Shown here piece after piece: positions 17,762 through 26,442 of a DNA stretch of 64,000 bases. Origin of the DNA: Maritalea mobilis. GTDB lineage: Bacteria > Pseudomonadota > Alphaproteobacteria > Rhodobacterales > Rhodobacteraceae. The notes beneath the pieces were generated by a model, which saw only the letters and a program-made list of their open reading frames with translations, made no database searches and was not told the origin of the DNA. The stretch is from contig NZ_JAHVKE010000002.1 of assembly GCF_019800885.1 (NCBI RefSeq), forward strand, positions 620,001 to 684,000, written 5' to 3'. Each line of letters starts with the position of its first letter. The stretch's first letter is position 1. Position numbers and translations under genes: made by a program.

Positions 17762-18262
17762 ATGATCGACGTGGATATCTTGATCGAGGCCGACGCGTGG
17801 GACGAAACCGCGCTTGAAACCCTCGCGCCCAAGGCCTTCGAGGCGGCCTTGGTTGAGCTCGCGCTCGCCCCGGATGGCTTTGCGGTCAGCCTTCTAGCCT
17901 GCGACGATGACCGGATCGCGACCCTGAACGCTGAGTTCCGGGGCAAGCCGACGCCGACCAACGTGCTCTCCTGGCCATCGGACGAGCGCGGGGCCGAAAC
18001 CCCGGGCGATATGCCCGACCTGCCGACGCTGACGGGCGATGGTCCGCCCGAGGAACTGGGCGATATCGCGCTGGCCTACCAGACCTGCGCGCGGGAAGCC
18101 GCCGAGGCTGGCAAGCCGCTCGAGGATCACCTCGCCCATCTTTTGGTGCACGGGCTGCTACATTTGCTCGGATTCGACCACGAAACCGACAAAGATGCCG
18201 AATTGATGGAGCATCTTGAGGTGCGCATCCTTGCCAGACTGGGGGTCCCTGACCCATATTGA
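17762..18262 (+). CDS. ybeY: endoribonuclease YbeY
   Basis: 166 residues. The zinc-binding and catalytic signature HGxLHLxGxDH is present as 'HGLLHLLGFDHETD' near residue 130, and the substrate-groove motif 'FRGKPTPTNVLSWP' near 60. YbeY is a metal-dependent RNase for 16S rRNA 3'-end maturation and 70S quality control. Slightly longer than the Escherichia coli protein because of an inserted acidic loop. Lies between phoH-like and corC as in most proteobacteria. Confidence 0.95.
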   Translation: MIDVDILIEADAWDETALETLAPKAFEAALVELALAPDGFAVSLLACDDDRIATLNAEFRGKPTPTNVLSWPSDERGAETPGDMPDLPTLTGDGPPEELGDIALAYQTCAREAAEAGKPLEDHLAHLLVHGLLHLLGFDHETDKDAELMEHLEVRILARLGVPDPY

Positions 18263-18307
18263 CCTGACGGGCGTTTCAGGCCCGGTTTGCAGATCTGGAA
18301 AGGAGCA

Positions 18308-19207
18308 ATGAGCTCGAACCCCGACCCCTCGTCTCCCGCGGCGCGTGGCGCGCAGGACTCCGAGGATGACACCCCCGCCCAGAGGCCGGGGTTTCTCGCC
18401 CGAATATTCGGATCGTCTTCTTCCGAGGACGAGGCCGAAATCATTGATTCCCACGAACCCGATCCAGAGGCGCAGCCCTTGGGCCAGCGGTCTTTCGGCA
18501 TGTCTAACCTGCGTCGCATGCGGGTCGAGGACGTGGCCGTCCCGCGGGTCGAAATCGTGTCTGTCCCCTGCGACATGGGGTTGCCCGATCTTGTCGAGGT
18601 GTTCCGCGAATCCGGGCTGACCCGCTTGCCCGTCTATGACGGCACGCTCGACAGCCCGATCGGCATGATCCACCTGAAGGACGTGGCCCTGCGCTATGGC
18701 TTCAACGGCAAGGCGACCGATTTCTCGCTGCGCAAGATGCTGCGGCCACTGCTTTATGCGCCGCCCTCCATGCCCATCGGCGTTTTGCTGACCAAGATGC
18801 AGACCGAACGCACCCATATGGCGCTGGTCATCGATGAATATGGCGGGGTCGACGGGATCGTGACCATCGAGGACCTGATCGAACAGGTCATCGGCGAGAT
18901 CGAGGATGAACACGATGTCGAAGAGGCTCAGCCATGGACGCGGGAGGGCGATGGTTCCTTCATCGCGCTGGCGCGGGCCCCGCTGGACGAGTTCGAAGCC
19001 GAGATCGGGTTGTCCCTGACCGAGGATGAGGACGAGGAAGAAGTCGATACGCTCGGCGGTCTCGTCTTCCTCTTGACCGGTCGCGTTCCGGCACGGGGCG
19101 AGGTTGTTCCGCATGAGGATACCGGCGTGGAGTTCGAGGTGATCGACGCCGATCCTCGCCGCATCAAGCGCCTGCGCGTGCGGTTGCCTGACAAGAGGGC
19201 GGAGTGA
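18308..19207 (+). CDS. corC: CBS-domain protein CorC (HlyC/CorC family)
   Basis: 299 residues from the ATG at 18308, directly after AAGGAG; an in-frame TTG at 18287 overlaps the ribosome site and is rejected. An acidic N-terminus is followed by two CBS motifs (about residues 75-195: 'VEDVAVPRVEIVSVP', 'FRESGLTRLPVYDG', 'MALVIDEYGGVDGIVTIED') and a C-terminal transporter-associated domain (about 210-290). There is no DUF21 membrane part, as is typical of the ybeY-corC-lnt cluster form. Thought to modulate Mg2+/Co2+ efflux. Its TGA overlaps the GTG start of lnt. Confidence 0.93.
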   Translation: MSSNPDPSSPAARGAQDSEDDTPAQRPGFLARIFGSSSSEDEAEIIDSHEPDPEAQPLGQRSFGMSNLRRMRVEDVAVPRVEIVSVPCDMGLPDLVEVFRESGLTRLPVYDGTLDSPIGMIHLKDVALRYGFNGKATDFSLRKMLRPLLYAPPSMPIGVLLTKMQTERTHMALVIDEYGGVDGIVTIEDLIEQVIGEIEDEHDVEEAQPWTREGDGSFIALARAPLDEFEAEIGLSLTEDEDEEEVDTLGGLVFLLTGRVPARGEVVPHEDTGVEFEVIDADPRRIKRLRVRLPDKRAE

Positions 19208-20751
19208 TCCACCCCCCTGCGATTGCAGAGTGGATCGAGGCGCGCACGTATCGCGAACGGCTGACGCTCTCGGCGTTGTCCGGTGCGATCGCGGCGCTTG
19301 GCTTGGCTCCGTTCAACCTGTGGGTCTTCGGCTGGGTCGGCTTTGCGGGCCTTTTGCTGCTCGCCTCGCTCGCCACGACGGCGCGCCGGGCCGCCTGGAT
19401 CGCGTGGTTTGGCGCAACGACCTATTTCGCCGTCGCTCTGCATTGGATCGTCGAGCCGTTCTTCGTCGATGCCGCGCGCCATGGCTGGATGGCGCCTTTT
19501 GCGCTTTTCTTCATGGCGGGCGGTCTGGCCCTGTTCTGGGCGCTGCCCGCCTACCTGGCGCGCCGCCTGCTGCCGCAGGACGCCCTCGGCTGGCGTCTGG
19601 CGGCCCTGACAGGGCTTGTGCTGCTGTCGGAGGCGGCGCGCGGTGTCGTCCTGACGGGGTTCCCCTGGGCCTTCCCCGGTCACATCCTGATTGGCAGCCC
19701 TTTCCTGTCCGCGGCGCAATTTGGTGGAGGGTTGGGCCTTAACTTGATCGTTCTCGGCTTCGCTGCCCTGATGGCCGGGCTGGTGCTCCGCAGCTTGGGG
19801 TGGGCCGTTCTTTCCCTGGCTGTCGCCGCGGGTCTGTCCGTTGCACTGATCGCCGTCGCCCCCACGCCGTCGGTCCCGGACCCGGATGCGCCCGTCATCC
19901 GCCTCGTTCAGCCGAACGCGCCGCAGCATCTCAAATGGCGGCGCGACATGATCCCGATCTTTTTCCAGCGCGGTCTGGCCCTGACCGCCGCCGCCCCCGA
20001 GATCGAGGGGCGAACACCTGACCTCGTGATCTGGCCGGAAACCAGCCTGCCGCAGATCCTCGATCGCTCCGACGTTGCGCGGGCCGAGATCGCCGGGGCC
20101 GCCGGAGCCGCCCGTGTGATCGTCGGCGCGCAGCGTTTCGAGGGGGTGCGCCCGGTCAATGCCATGGCCCTTCTCGATGCCGAGGGACGGATCGAGGCGG
20201 TTTATGACAAGCACCACCTCGTGCCGTTCGGCGAATACCTGCCCTATGCCGAGACCTTGTCTCGATGGGGCCTGCGCGGATTGGCCGAGGTCCTGCCCGG
20301 TGGCTACGTTCCCGGCCCAGGCCCGGACTTGATCGAGCTTGGCGGGGCGCTCGGCACGGCTTTCCCGATGATTTGCTACGAGGCGATCTTTCCGGGCTAC
20401 ATCCGCCAGGTCGCCACGCGTCCCGACTGGATGCTGCACATCACCAACGATGCGTGGTTCGGCACGCTCTCCGGGCCTTACCAGCATCTCGCCTTGGCGC
20501 AATTGCGCGCGGCCGAGCAGGGGCTTCCGCTGTTGCGGGCTGCCAATACCGGCATCTCGGCCGTCATCGACGGTCGCGGCCGGGTGGTCGCGGCGCTGCC
20601 GCTTGGCGAGGGTGGCGTTCTCGACGCCGCGTTGCCGCCTGCCCTGCCGCCGACCTTTTACGCCCGAACGGGTGACCTGCCGCTCGTGGCCCTGTTCCTT
20701 TTGGGAAGCCTGGCCGCAATTGTCGCAGGCCGTCGGTCCGCGCGCCATTGA
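19204..20751 (+). CDS. lnt: apolipoprotein N-acyltransferase
   Basis: 515 residues. Six or so membrane helices fill the first 210 residues. A nitrilase-type domain follows with the catalytic triad Glu in 'LVIWPETSLPQ', Lys in 'VYDKHHLVPFGEYLP' and Cys in 'PMICYEAIFPG'. A last helix ends the protein. It adds the third acyl chain to lipoproteins in the inner membrane. The start is a GTG overlapping the corC stop (GTGA), so translation is coupled. Confidence 0.96.
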   Translation: MIHPPAIAEWIEARTYRERLTLSALSGAIAALGLAPFNLWVFGWVGFAGLLLLASLATTARRAAWIAWFGATTYFAVALHWIVEPFFVDAARHGWMAPFALFFMAGGLALFWALPAYLARRLLPQDALGWRLAALTGLVLLSEAARGVVLTGFPWAFPGHILIGSPFLSAAQFGGGLGLNLIVLGFAALMAGLVLRSLGWAVLSLAVAAGLSVALIAVAPTPSVPDPDAPVIRLVQPNAPQHLKWRRDMIPIFFQRGLALTAAAPEIEGRTPDLVIWPETSLPQILDRSDVARAEIAGAAGAARVIVGAQRFEGVRPVNAMALLDAEGRIEAVYDKHHLVPFGEYLPYAETLSRWGLRGLAEVLPGGYVPGPGPDLIELGGALGTAFPMICYEAIFPGYIRQVATRPDWMLHITNDAWFGTLSGPYQHLALAQLRAAEQGLPLLRAANTGISAVIDGRGRVVAALPLGEGGVLDAALPPALPPTFYARTGDLPLVALFLLGSLAAIVAGRRSARH

Positions 20752-20783
20752 ACCTTTCCTGTCAAGGGCGTAAGCCAACTTGG

Positions 20784-20829
20784 CCCCGCAACGGCTTCCT
20801 GGCGTGGGGACAATGTTTTCAATGGAGCA
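20784..20829 (+). ncRNA. SAM/SAH riboswitch upstream of metK
   Basis: The stretch between lnt and metK matches the short SAM/SAH riboswitch class: stem CCCCGC (20784-20789) with GCGTGGGG (20802-20809), enclosing AACGGCTTCCTG, then a linker and AATGGAGCAA (20821-20830). The loop TTCC pairs with GGAG (20824-20827), which is also the ribosome site of metK, so ligand binding should block translation. The class is known from Rhodobacterales upstream of metK. Recognised from the conserved core, not from a covariance search. Confidence 0.88.
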
Positions 20830-20835
20830 ACCTTC

Positions 20836-22017
20836 ATGGCCCGATCGAACTATCTCTTCACCTCCGAGTCCGTCTCCGAGGGGCACCCGGACAAGGTGTG
20901 CGACCGCATCTCTGACGCTGTGCTCGATGCGTTCCTTGCAGAAGAACCCGAAGCGCGTGTCGCCTGCGAGACCTTTGCCACCACGAACCGCGTCGTCATC
21001 GGCGGCGAAGTGGGCCTGTCCGACAAGGACAAGCTCCACGACTACATCGACCATATCGGCGACATCGCCCGGGCCTGCATCAAGGATATCGGCTACGAGC
21101 AGGAGAAGTTTCACCACGAGACGGTCGAGGTGACGAACCTTCTGCACGAGCAGTCGGCGCATATCGCCCAAGGCGTCGACGCGGCCGAGAACAAGGACGA
21201 AGGCGCCGGTGACCAGGGGATCATGTTCGGCTTCGCGGTCGACGAGACGCCTGAACTGATGCCTGCGCCGATCCTCTATTCGCACGCGATCCTGCGCCGC
21301 CTTGCCGAGGTGCGCAAATCGGGACAGGAACCGACGCTTGGCCCCGATGCGAAAAGCCAGCTGACCTTGCGCTACGAAGACAGCCGCCCGGTCGAGGTGA
21401 CGTCGATCGTGCTGTCCACCCAGCATCTTGATCCGAACATGACCTCGGATGACGTGCGCGCCGTGGTCGAGCCCTATATCCGCGAGGTCCTGCCGACCGA
21501 CTGGCTGAACGACAACACCGTCTGGCACGTGAACCCGACCGGCAAGTTCGTGATCGGTGGCCCCGATGGCGACGCGGGCCTGACGGGTCGCAAGATCATC
21601 GTCGACACCTATGGCGGGGCAGCGCCCCATGGCGGCGGTGCCTTCTCGGGCAAGGACCCCACCAAGGTGGACCGCTCGGCCGCCTATGCCGCGCGCTACC
21701 TTGCCAAGAACGTGGTCGCCGCCGGGATGGCCAAGCGCTGCACGATCCAGCTCTCCTATGCGATTGGCGTGGCCGAGCCGCTGTCGATCTATGCCGAAAC
21801 GCATGGCACGGGCGAGGTGCATGAGTCCGAGATCGAAAAGGCCATCCGCGACACGATGTGCCTGACCCCGCGCGGCATTCGCACGCATCTGGGTCTGAAC
21901 AAACCGATCTACACCCGCACCGCGGCCTATGGCCATTTCGGGCGCGCGCCCGAAGAGGATGGCGGCTTCTCGTGGGAACGGACCGACCTGGTCGACGCGC
22001 TCAAGGCTGCCGTCTGA
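20836..22017 (+). CDS. metK: S-adenosylmethionine synthase MetK
   Basis: 393 residues. Family motifs are all present: '[19 protein letters not shown]' at the N-terminus, '[12 protein letters not shown]' near residue 125, and the phosphate loop '[17 protein letters not shown]' near 268. It makes SAM from methionine and ATP. The ribosome site GGAG lies inside the SAM/SAH riboswitch, giving product feedback on translation. The stop abuts the convergent minus-strand block, which starts at 22018 with no spacer. Confidence 0.97.
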   Translation: MARSNYLFTSESVSEGHPDKVCDRISDAVLDAFLAEEPEARVACETFATTNRVVIGGEVGLSDKDKLHDYIDHIGDIARACIKDIGYEQEKFHHETVEVTNLLHEQSAHIAQGVDAAENKDEGAGDQGIMFGFAVDETPELMPAPILYSHAILRRLAEVRKSGQEPTLGPDAKSQLTLRYEDSRPVEVTSIVLSTQHLDPNMTSDDVRAVVEPYIREVLPTDWLNDNTVWHVNPTGKFVIGGPDGDAGLTGRKIIVDTYGGAAPHGGGAFSGKDPTKVDRSAAYAARYLAKNVVAAGMAKRCTIQLSYAIGVAEPLSIYAETHGTGEVHESEIEKAIRDTMCLTPRGIRTHLGLNKPIYTRTAAYGHFGRAPEEDGGFSWERTDLVDALKAAV

Positions 22018-22734
22018 TCACCCGTCTTTCGCATCGGCCCGTTCAGGGGCCGTTGCGAACTCTGCCCAGACCGGGAGGTGATCCGAGGCGCGCCGCGCTT
22101 CGCTGGTCCGGATCACACCGCAATCCGTCAGGCTCAGCCCCGATCCATGGGCGAACCGATCCAGTGGCGCGACCGGGTAGCTGGCATGAAAGCTGCGCCC
22201 CGGCGACATCACCATGAAATCGCGGCCCAATGGCTCGAACCCGCCGCTGACGGACCATTCGTTGAAATCGCCCGCGATGATGGTGGTCTGCCGGTGGTGC
22301 GGCTCGACATGAGACCGGATCGCCGCCAGTTGCCGTCGGCGCCAGCGTCGCAAAAGCCCCAGATGCGCCCCGATGAGGTCCACACGCCCCGTCGCGGGGG
22401 TGTCGACGGTCACCCGGACCGCGCCGCGCGGCTCCAACCCCGGCAGATGCAGGCGCTCGGTCGCCAGAACCGTCACGCCCGCTTTGACCAGCACGGCATT
22501 GCCATGCCAGCCGAGGCTTACATCGGTCGCGGCCACGTCAACGACGTCATAATCGCTTTCCAGGTCGATCAACCGCTTGGGTATGGCCGCGGGGCGCGCG
22601 CCGAGGCGTTTGTCGGCCTCCTGCAGGATCACCACGTCCGCACCGCTGTGGGCGATCACCGACAGCACCCGTTCGGGATTGCGCCGTCCGTCCAATCCGA
22701 CGGCCTTACGAATGTTGTAGCTGAGAATCCGCAT
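22018..22734 (-). CDS. endonuclease/exonuclease/phosphatase family protein
   Basis: 238 residues from the ATG at 22734 ('MRILSYNIRKAVGLDGRRN'); a TTG at 22746 would overlap the upstream gene. DNase I-like signatures: 'ILSYNIRKA' at the start, 'VVILQEADKR' with the metal-binding Glu, 'IIAGDFNEWS' and the final 'RASDHLPVWAEF' with catalytic Asp-His. Intracellular, no signal peptide. Such genes commonly sit directly after a cardiolipin-synthase-like gene, as here, which hints at a phosphodiesterase role in lipid rather than nucleic acid turnover. Substrate unproven. Confidence 0.87.
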   Translation of the reverse strand: MRILSYNIRKAVGLDGRRNPERVLSVIAHSGADVVILQEADKRLGARPAAIPKRLIDLESDYDVVDVAATDVSLGWHGNAVLVKAGVTVLATERLHLPGLEPRGAVRVTVDTPATGRVDLIGAHLGLLRRWRRRQLAAIRSHVEPHHRQTTIIAGDFNEWSVSGGFEPLGRDFMVMSPGRSFHASYPVAPLDRFAHGSGLSLTDCGVIRTSEARRASDHLPVWAEFATAPERADAKDG

Positions 22735-22742
22735 CGGTCCGA

Positions 22743-24152
22743 TCAAAGCACCGGGGCGACAAGCCGGGCAAGGGGCGCGCCGACTCGGATCGACAGCGGC
22801 TGTTCATCAAGGGTTCGGTCCAGCCGCTCGGCCCGGGCAAAGTCGTCTTCCAGCATCTCGGCCATCTCGGCGGCAAGGGTCCGGTCGTGGAACAGGACCA
22901 TCGTCTCGAAATTCAATCGGAAGGACCGGTTGTCGAAATTCGTGCTGCCAAGCGCGCTGAGATGGTCGTCGATCAGCAGCGCCTTCTGATGCAGGAACCC
23001 CTCCTTGTAGCGCCAGATCTGCACCCCGGCTTCCGTCAGCTCGTCGAAATAGGCAAAGGCCGCCAGCCAGGGCAGGTAGTGGTCGATGGTCTCGGGCACC
23101 AAGAGGCGCACGTCGCGCCCTGCCGCGGCGGCCAGTTTCAGCGCCGACAGAAGCGCCAGGTCCGGCACGCAATAGGGCGTGCTGAGCCAGACCCGCTCCT
23201 GCGCGGAGGAGATGGCCGCGAAAAACAGGGCCGAGCCGCCGTCCTCGTCATCGATCGGGCCCGTGGCGACGGTCAAGGCCTCGGTTCTGCCCTGTGCCTC
23301 GGGCACGGCCCAGTCGAGGTCCTTGCGCAGCGATGTCCCGGTCAGCCAATGCCAGTCCTCGGCAAAGATCAGCTGGAGTTGCGGCACGACCGGCCCCGTG
23401 ATCCTGCAGAACGTGTCGCGCCAGGGCCCGAACTCCGGGTCACGGCCCATGTATTCATCGCCGACATTCAGACCGCCGATGAAGGCCTCGCGCCCATCGA
23501 CGATCACGGTCTTTCGGTGGTTTCGGAAATTGATCTGCAGCCGCCGCATGATCGGTGTCCGGCGGCGCAAGGCAGCCCCGGCGACGCCAGCCTCCTCCAT
23601 CCGGCGTATGGCCGCCCAACTGAGGTCCTTCGAGCCGACCGCGTCCGTGTAGAGGTGCACCTTCACCCCGCGCCGTGCCGCTGCCACCAGACGGTCGACG
23701 ACCTCTTCTCCGATCCGGTCGTCGCGGAAGGTGTAGAACTGCACCAGCAGGTATCTCTCGGCGCGGTCGATGGCCTCGAACAGGGCGTTGAAGGTGGCCT
23801 CGCCGTCTTTCAAGACCTCGACCGAGTTGCCCTCGACGAAGGGCAGGCCCGCGATACGCTCGAACGGGCGGCGGTCGATCCCGCCCATCAAACGCGGCCC
23901 CTCCCCGTCGTGATCCGGGCGCTTGTCATCGAAGAGAAGGCGGCTGGCCCTTCGGTTCTTGGTCTGCCGCTTGTACCTGTGTGGGCCGAAGATCGCGTAG
24001 ATCAGAACGCCGATATGCGGCGTCGAGAGCAGGAACACGACCCAGCCGACCGCGCCTTGCGGGGTGCGGGCCGCCTGTGCTGCCCGCCAGCTCAGCCAGA
24101 TTGCCAGCGCCAGGGACAGGGCTGAAAGGATGGCGATCAGGGCGGTCAGCAA
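22743..24152 (-). CDS. cardiolipin synthase-like phospholipase D protein
   Basis: 469 residues. Two N-terminal membrane helices (the second in a 'PLD nuclease N-terminal' region 'WVVFLLSTPHIGVLIYAIFG') precede two HKD motifs: 'NHRKTVIVDGREAFIGG' near residue 215 and 'LHQKALLIDDHLSALGSTN' near 390. This is the Cls architecture: two phosphatidylglycerols are joined to cardiolipin at the inner membrane. The endonuclease-family gene follows 8 bases later. Probably co-transcribed with it. Confidence 0.9.
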   Translation of the reverse strand: MLTALIAILSALSLALAIWLSWRAAQAARTPQGAVGWVVFLLSTPHIGVLIYAIFGPHRYKRQTKNRRASRLLFDDKRPDHDGEGPRLMGGIDRRPFERIAGLPFVEGNSVEVLKDGEATFNALFEAIDRAERYLLVQFYTFRDDRIGEEVVDRLVAAARRGVKVHLYTDAVGSKDLSWAAIRRMEEAGVAGAALRRRTPIMRRLQINFRNHRKTVIVDGREAFIGGLNVGDEYMGRDPEFGPWRDTFCRITGPVVPQLQLIFAEDWHWLTGTSLRKDLDWAVPEAQGRTEALTVATGPIDDEDGGSALFFAAISSAQERVWLSTPYCVPDLALLSALKLAAAAGRDVRLLVPETIDHYLPWLAAFAYFDELTEAGVQIWRYKEGFLHQKALLIDDHLSALGSTNFDNRSFRLNFETMVLFHDRTLAAEMAEMLEDDFARAERLDRTLDEQPLSIRVGAPLARLVAPVL

Positions 24153-24189
24153 ATCTGAAATTCCTCAAGAGGGCGGTTTTTCGTCTGTC

Positions 24190-25317
24190 TCAGCGTCGGG
24201 TGCCGCGTCCCAGGTCCTGCACGATGGCGATATGGGCCATCAGGTCACGGATGCTCAGCACACCGACAAGGGAACGCCCCTCGGCCACCAGAAGTTTCCT
24301 TTGCGGTCCGCTTGCCATCAGGTTCAGCGCCTCCTCGGCCGACAGATCGGGGCGCACGGCGGTATCCTCGGAGAGCGCGGCGAAGATGTCGCCGACCTGC
24401 GTGACGCCCCAGTCCGTGCGTGGGACTTCGCGCATCAGGGCGGTGTCGACATGCCCCAGCAGGACACCGGCCTCGACCACGGGAACGAAGCTGATGCCAT
24501 GGGCCAGCATCACCTCGTCGGCGAGATCGGCCAATGTCATGTCCGGTGTCGCGCAGAACGGGTTTGGCGTCATCAGTTCGGAGACACGCAACCCCCTGAG
24601 GCTGGTTTGCGTGACGAGGTGTTGGTAGGTGCCGCGGCTGGCGTTCAACACGAACAGGCCGATCAGCCCCATCCAGATGCCGCCGACGCCGCCCCCCGAA
24701 AGGACGGAGAACAGACCAAGCGCCATCAGGGCGAGCGCAAAGACGACCCCCGCCGTGCTGGCCTTGCGCGTCGCCTCCAGCACATCGCCGGAGCGGTTCC
24801 AGAGCCACGCGCGCAGAACCCGCCCGCCATCCAGCGGGAAAGCAGGCACGAGGTTGAAGACCGCAAGGATCAGGTTGATCGAGGCGAGGTAGGACAGGAC
24901 CATCCCGGCAACGCCCCCACCCGCGGCCATCGCGAGCAGGCCAAAGGCCCCGGCCAGTGCGAAACTCATGGCCGGCCCGGCAATCGCGATCCAGAATTCC
25001 GAGGCGGCGCTTTTGGGTTCGTCTTCCAGTTGCGCCACACCCCCGAAAAGGAACAGGGTGATGCCACCCACGCCAAGCCCGTAGCGCCGCGCGACGAGGG
25101 AGTGGGCCAGTTCATGCAGGATCAGGCTGCCGAACAGGCCCAGCATCGCCACGACCGACAGGATCAGGTAGCCGCTTGCATCAAGGCCCGGCAGAACCTC
25201 GGGGAAATAGCCCGAGGACAGGCTCCAGACGATCAGGGCCGCGATCAGCAGCCAGCTCGCGTCGATGCGGATCTCGAAGCCGAACAGGTCGAACAGGCGG
25301 ACCGAGTGAGAGAACAT
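24190..25317 (-). CDS. M50 site-2 protease with CBS domains
   Basis: 375 residues from the ATG at 25317, preceded by AAGGAG. Six membrane helices contain the zinc site HExxH in '[16 protein letters not shown]' near residue 62 and the second metal ligand in '[15 protein letters not shown]' near 160. Two CBS motifs follow (from about 240: '[20 protein letters not shown]' and '[14 protein letters not shown]'). This is the group III site-2 protease type, whose CBS pair may sense adenine nucleotides. Substrate unknown. Starts the minus-strand block that separates metK from trmB. Confidence 0.92.
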   Translation of the reverse strand: MFSHSVRLFDLFGFEIRIDASWLLIAALIVWSLSSGYFPEVLPGLDASGYLILSVVAMLGLFGSLILHELAHSLVARRYGLGVGGITLFLFGGVAQLEDEPKSAASEFWIAIAGPAMSFALAGAFGLLAMAAGGGVAGMVLSYLASINLILAVFNLVPAFPLDGGRVLRAWLWNRSGDVLEATRKASTAGVVFALALMALGLFSVLSGGGVGGIWMGLIGLFVLNASRGTYQHLVTQTSLRGLRVSELMTPNPFCATPDMTLADLADEVMLAHGISFVPVVEAGVLLGHVDTALMREVPRTDWGVTQVGDIFAALSEDTAVRPDLSAEEALNLMASGPQRKLLVAEGRSLVGVLSIRDLMAHIAIVQDLGRGTRR

Positions 25318-25538
25318 CCAGGTATCTCCTTTCCGTGCCGCGCACACACGTCTGAGATGTGCGCCTGAAAAACGTAAGCACTTGCCCCCGGAAAGGAAGA
25401 CCCTTGTCAGGGGCGCCTGACCACAGGGCGAGGTCGGGGAGCTTGCCACGCCATGCGCCCCTGTGGCCCAAGCCGGGGATTGAGACACGGATGGGCATGG
25501 GCTAGAGGACGGGGCCGCCGCGCCAGAGGATCGTGACC

Positions 25539-26243
25539 ATGCAAGACCTGCCCAAGCGCCCGCATCGCAACTTCTACGGCCGCCGCAAGGGCAAGCACCT
25601 GCGCGACAGCCAGGAGGTTTATCTGGAAGAGGACCTTGCCGCGTTGTCGCCGGGGCCGGTGGGCTGGGACGAAAACCCCGAGCGTACACCGCTGGACCTT
25701 GCCGCCCTGTTCGCCGGGCGCGAGGTGTGGCTCGAGGTCGGGTTCGGCGGCGGAGAGCACATGATCCATCAGGCGGAGCGCAACCCGCAGATCGGCTTCA
25801 TCGGGGCTGAACCCTATATCAACGGCGTGGCCATGCTACTTGGCAAGATCCGGGCGAGCGGGGTGCAGAACCTGCGCATCCATCCCGGCGACGCGCGCGA
25901 CCTGTTCGACGTGCTGCCGGATCAATCCATTTCCAAGGCCTTCCTGCTCTATCCCGATCCGTGGCCGAAAAAGCGCCACCACCGCCGCCGCTTCGTGACG
26001 CCCGAGCACCTTGAGCCGCTGGCCCGAGTTCTCAAGCCGGGTGCGGAATTCCGCGTGGCGACCGACATCCCCGACTATGTCCGCCAAACGCTGGAAGAGG
26101 TGCCACGGGCGGGGTTCGAGTGGCTTGCCCAAGGGCCGCGGGATTGGCGCGACCCGTGGGGGGACTGGATCTCGACGCGTTACGAACAGAAGGCGCTGCG
26201 CGAGGGGCGTGTGCCGCACTACCTGACCTTCCGTCGGCTCTGA
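25539..26243 (+). CDS. trmB: tRNA (guanine-N7-)-methyltransferase TrmB
   Basis: 234 residues from the ATG at 25539, eight bases after AGAGGA; a GTG two codons earlier is too close to that site. The SAM-binding start '[19 protein letters not shown]' lies near residue 68, and the family signature '[17 protein letters not shown]' near 145. It methylates G46 of tRNA variable loops. No terminator is visible; a repeat with a G13 tract follows. Confidence 0.95.
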   Translation: MQDLPKRPHRNFYGRRKGKHLRDSQEVYLEEDLAALSPGPVGWDENPERTPLDLAALFAGREVWLEVGFGGGEHMIHQAERNPQIGFIGAEPYINGVAMLLGKIRASGVQNLRIHPGDARDLFDVLPDQSISKAFLLYPDPWPKKRHHRRRFVTPEHLEPLARVLKPGAEFRVATDIPDYVRQTLEEVPRAGFEWLAQGPRDWRDPWGDWISTRYEQKALREGRVPHYLTFRRL

Positions 26244-26250
26244 TCCCCTC

Positions 26251-26291
26251 AGGGTTTGCGCCGTCTGCGACGTCGCCCGGGGGGGGGGGGG
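26251..26291. repeat. dispersed repeat copy 1 with a 13-G homopolymer
   Basis: Bases 26251-26282 match 35020-35051 at 31 of 32 positions (AGGGTTTGCGCCGTCT, then one difference, then CGACGTCGCCCGGGG). In this copy the final G run is extended to 13 (26279-26291). It lies in the trmB-aroA spacer, about 150 bases before aroA. Confidence 0.85.
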
Positions 26292-26442
26292 CGGCCTCAC
26301 GCCCCTTTGGGGCGATCGCCCGCGCCTTTCGCCCGTGTGGATGGTCGGCCCCCTTATTTCGAGGCGGCGCGTGTGCGGGGTGTGGACGAGGCGCGCGCCC
26401 GCGTCTATCACCCCCGCGACTGACAAAAGGGGAGGGCGGCGC

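Noticed and set aside
18928-21936. 1002-codon minus-strand open frame antisense to corC, lnt and metK
   Set aside because: Long stop-free antisense frames are expected in GC-rich genes with strong third-position bias; the translation is Arg/His/Gln rich without domains, and the plus-strand genes are certain.
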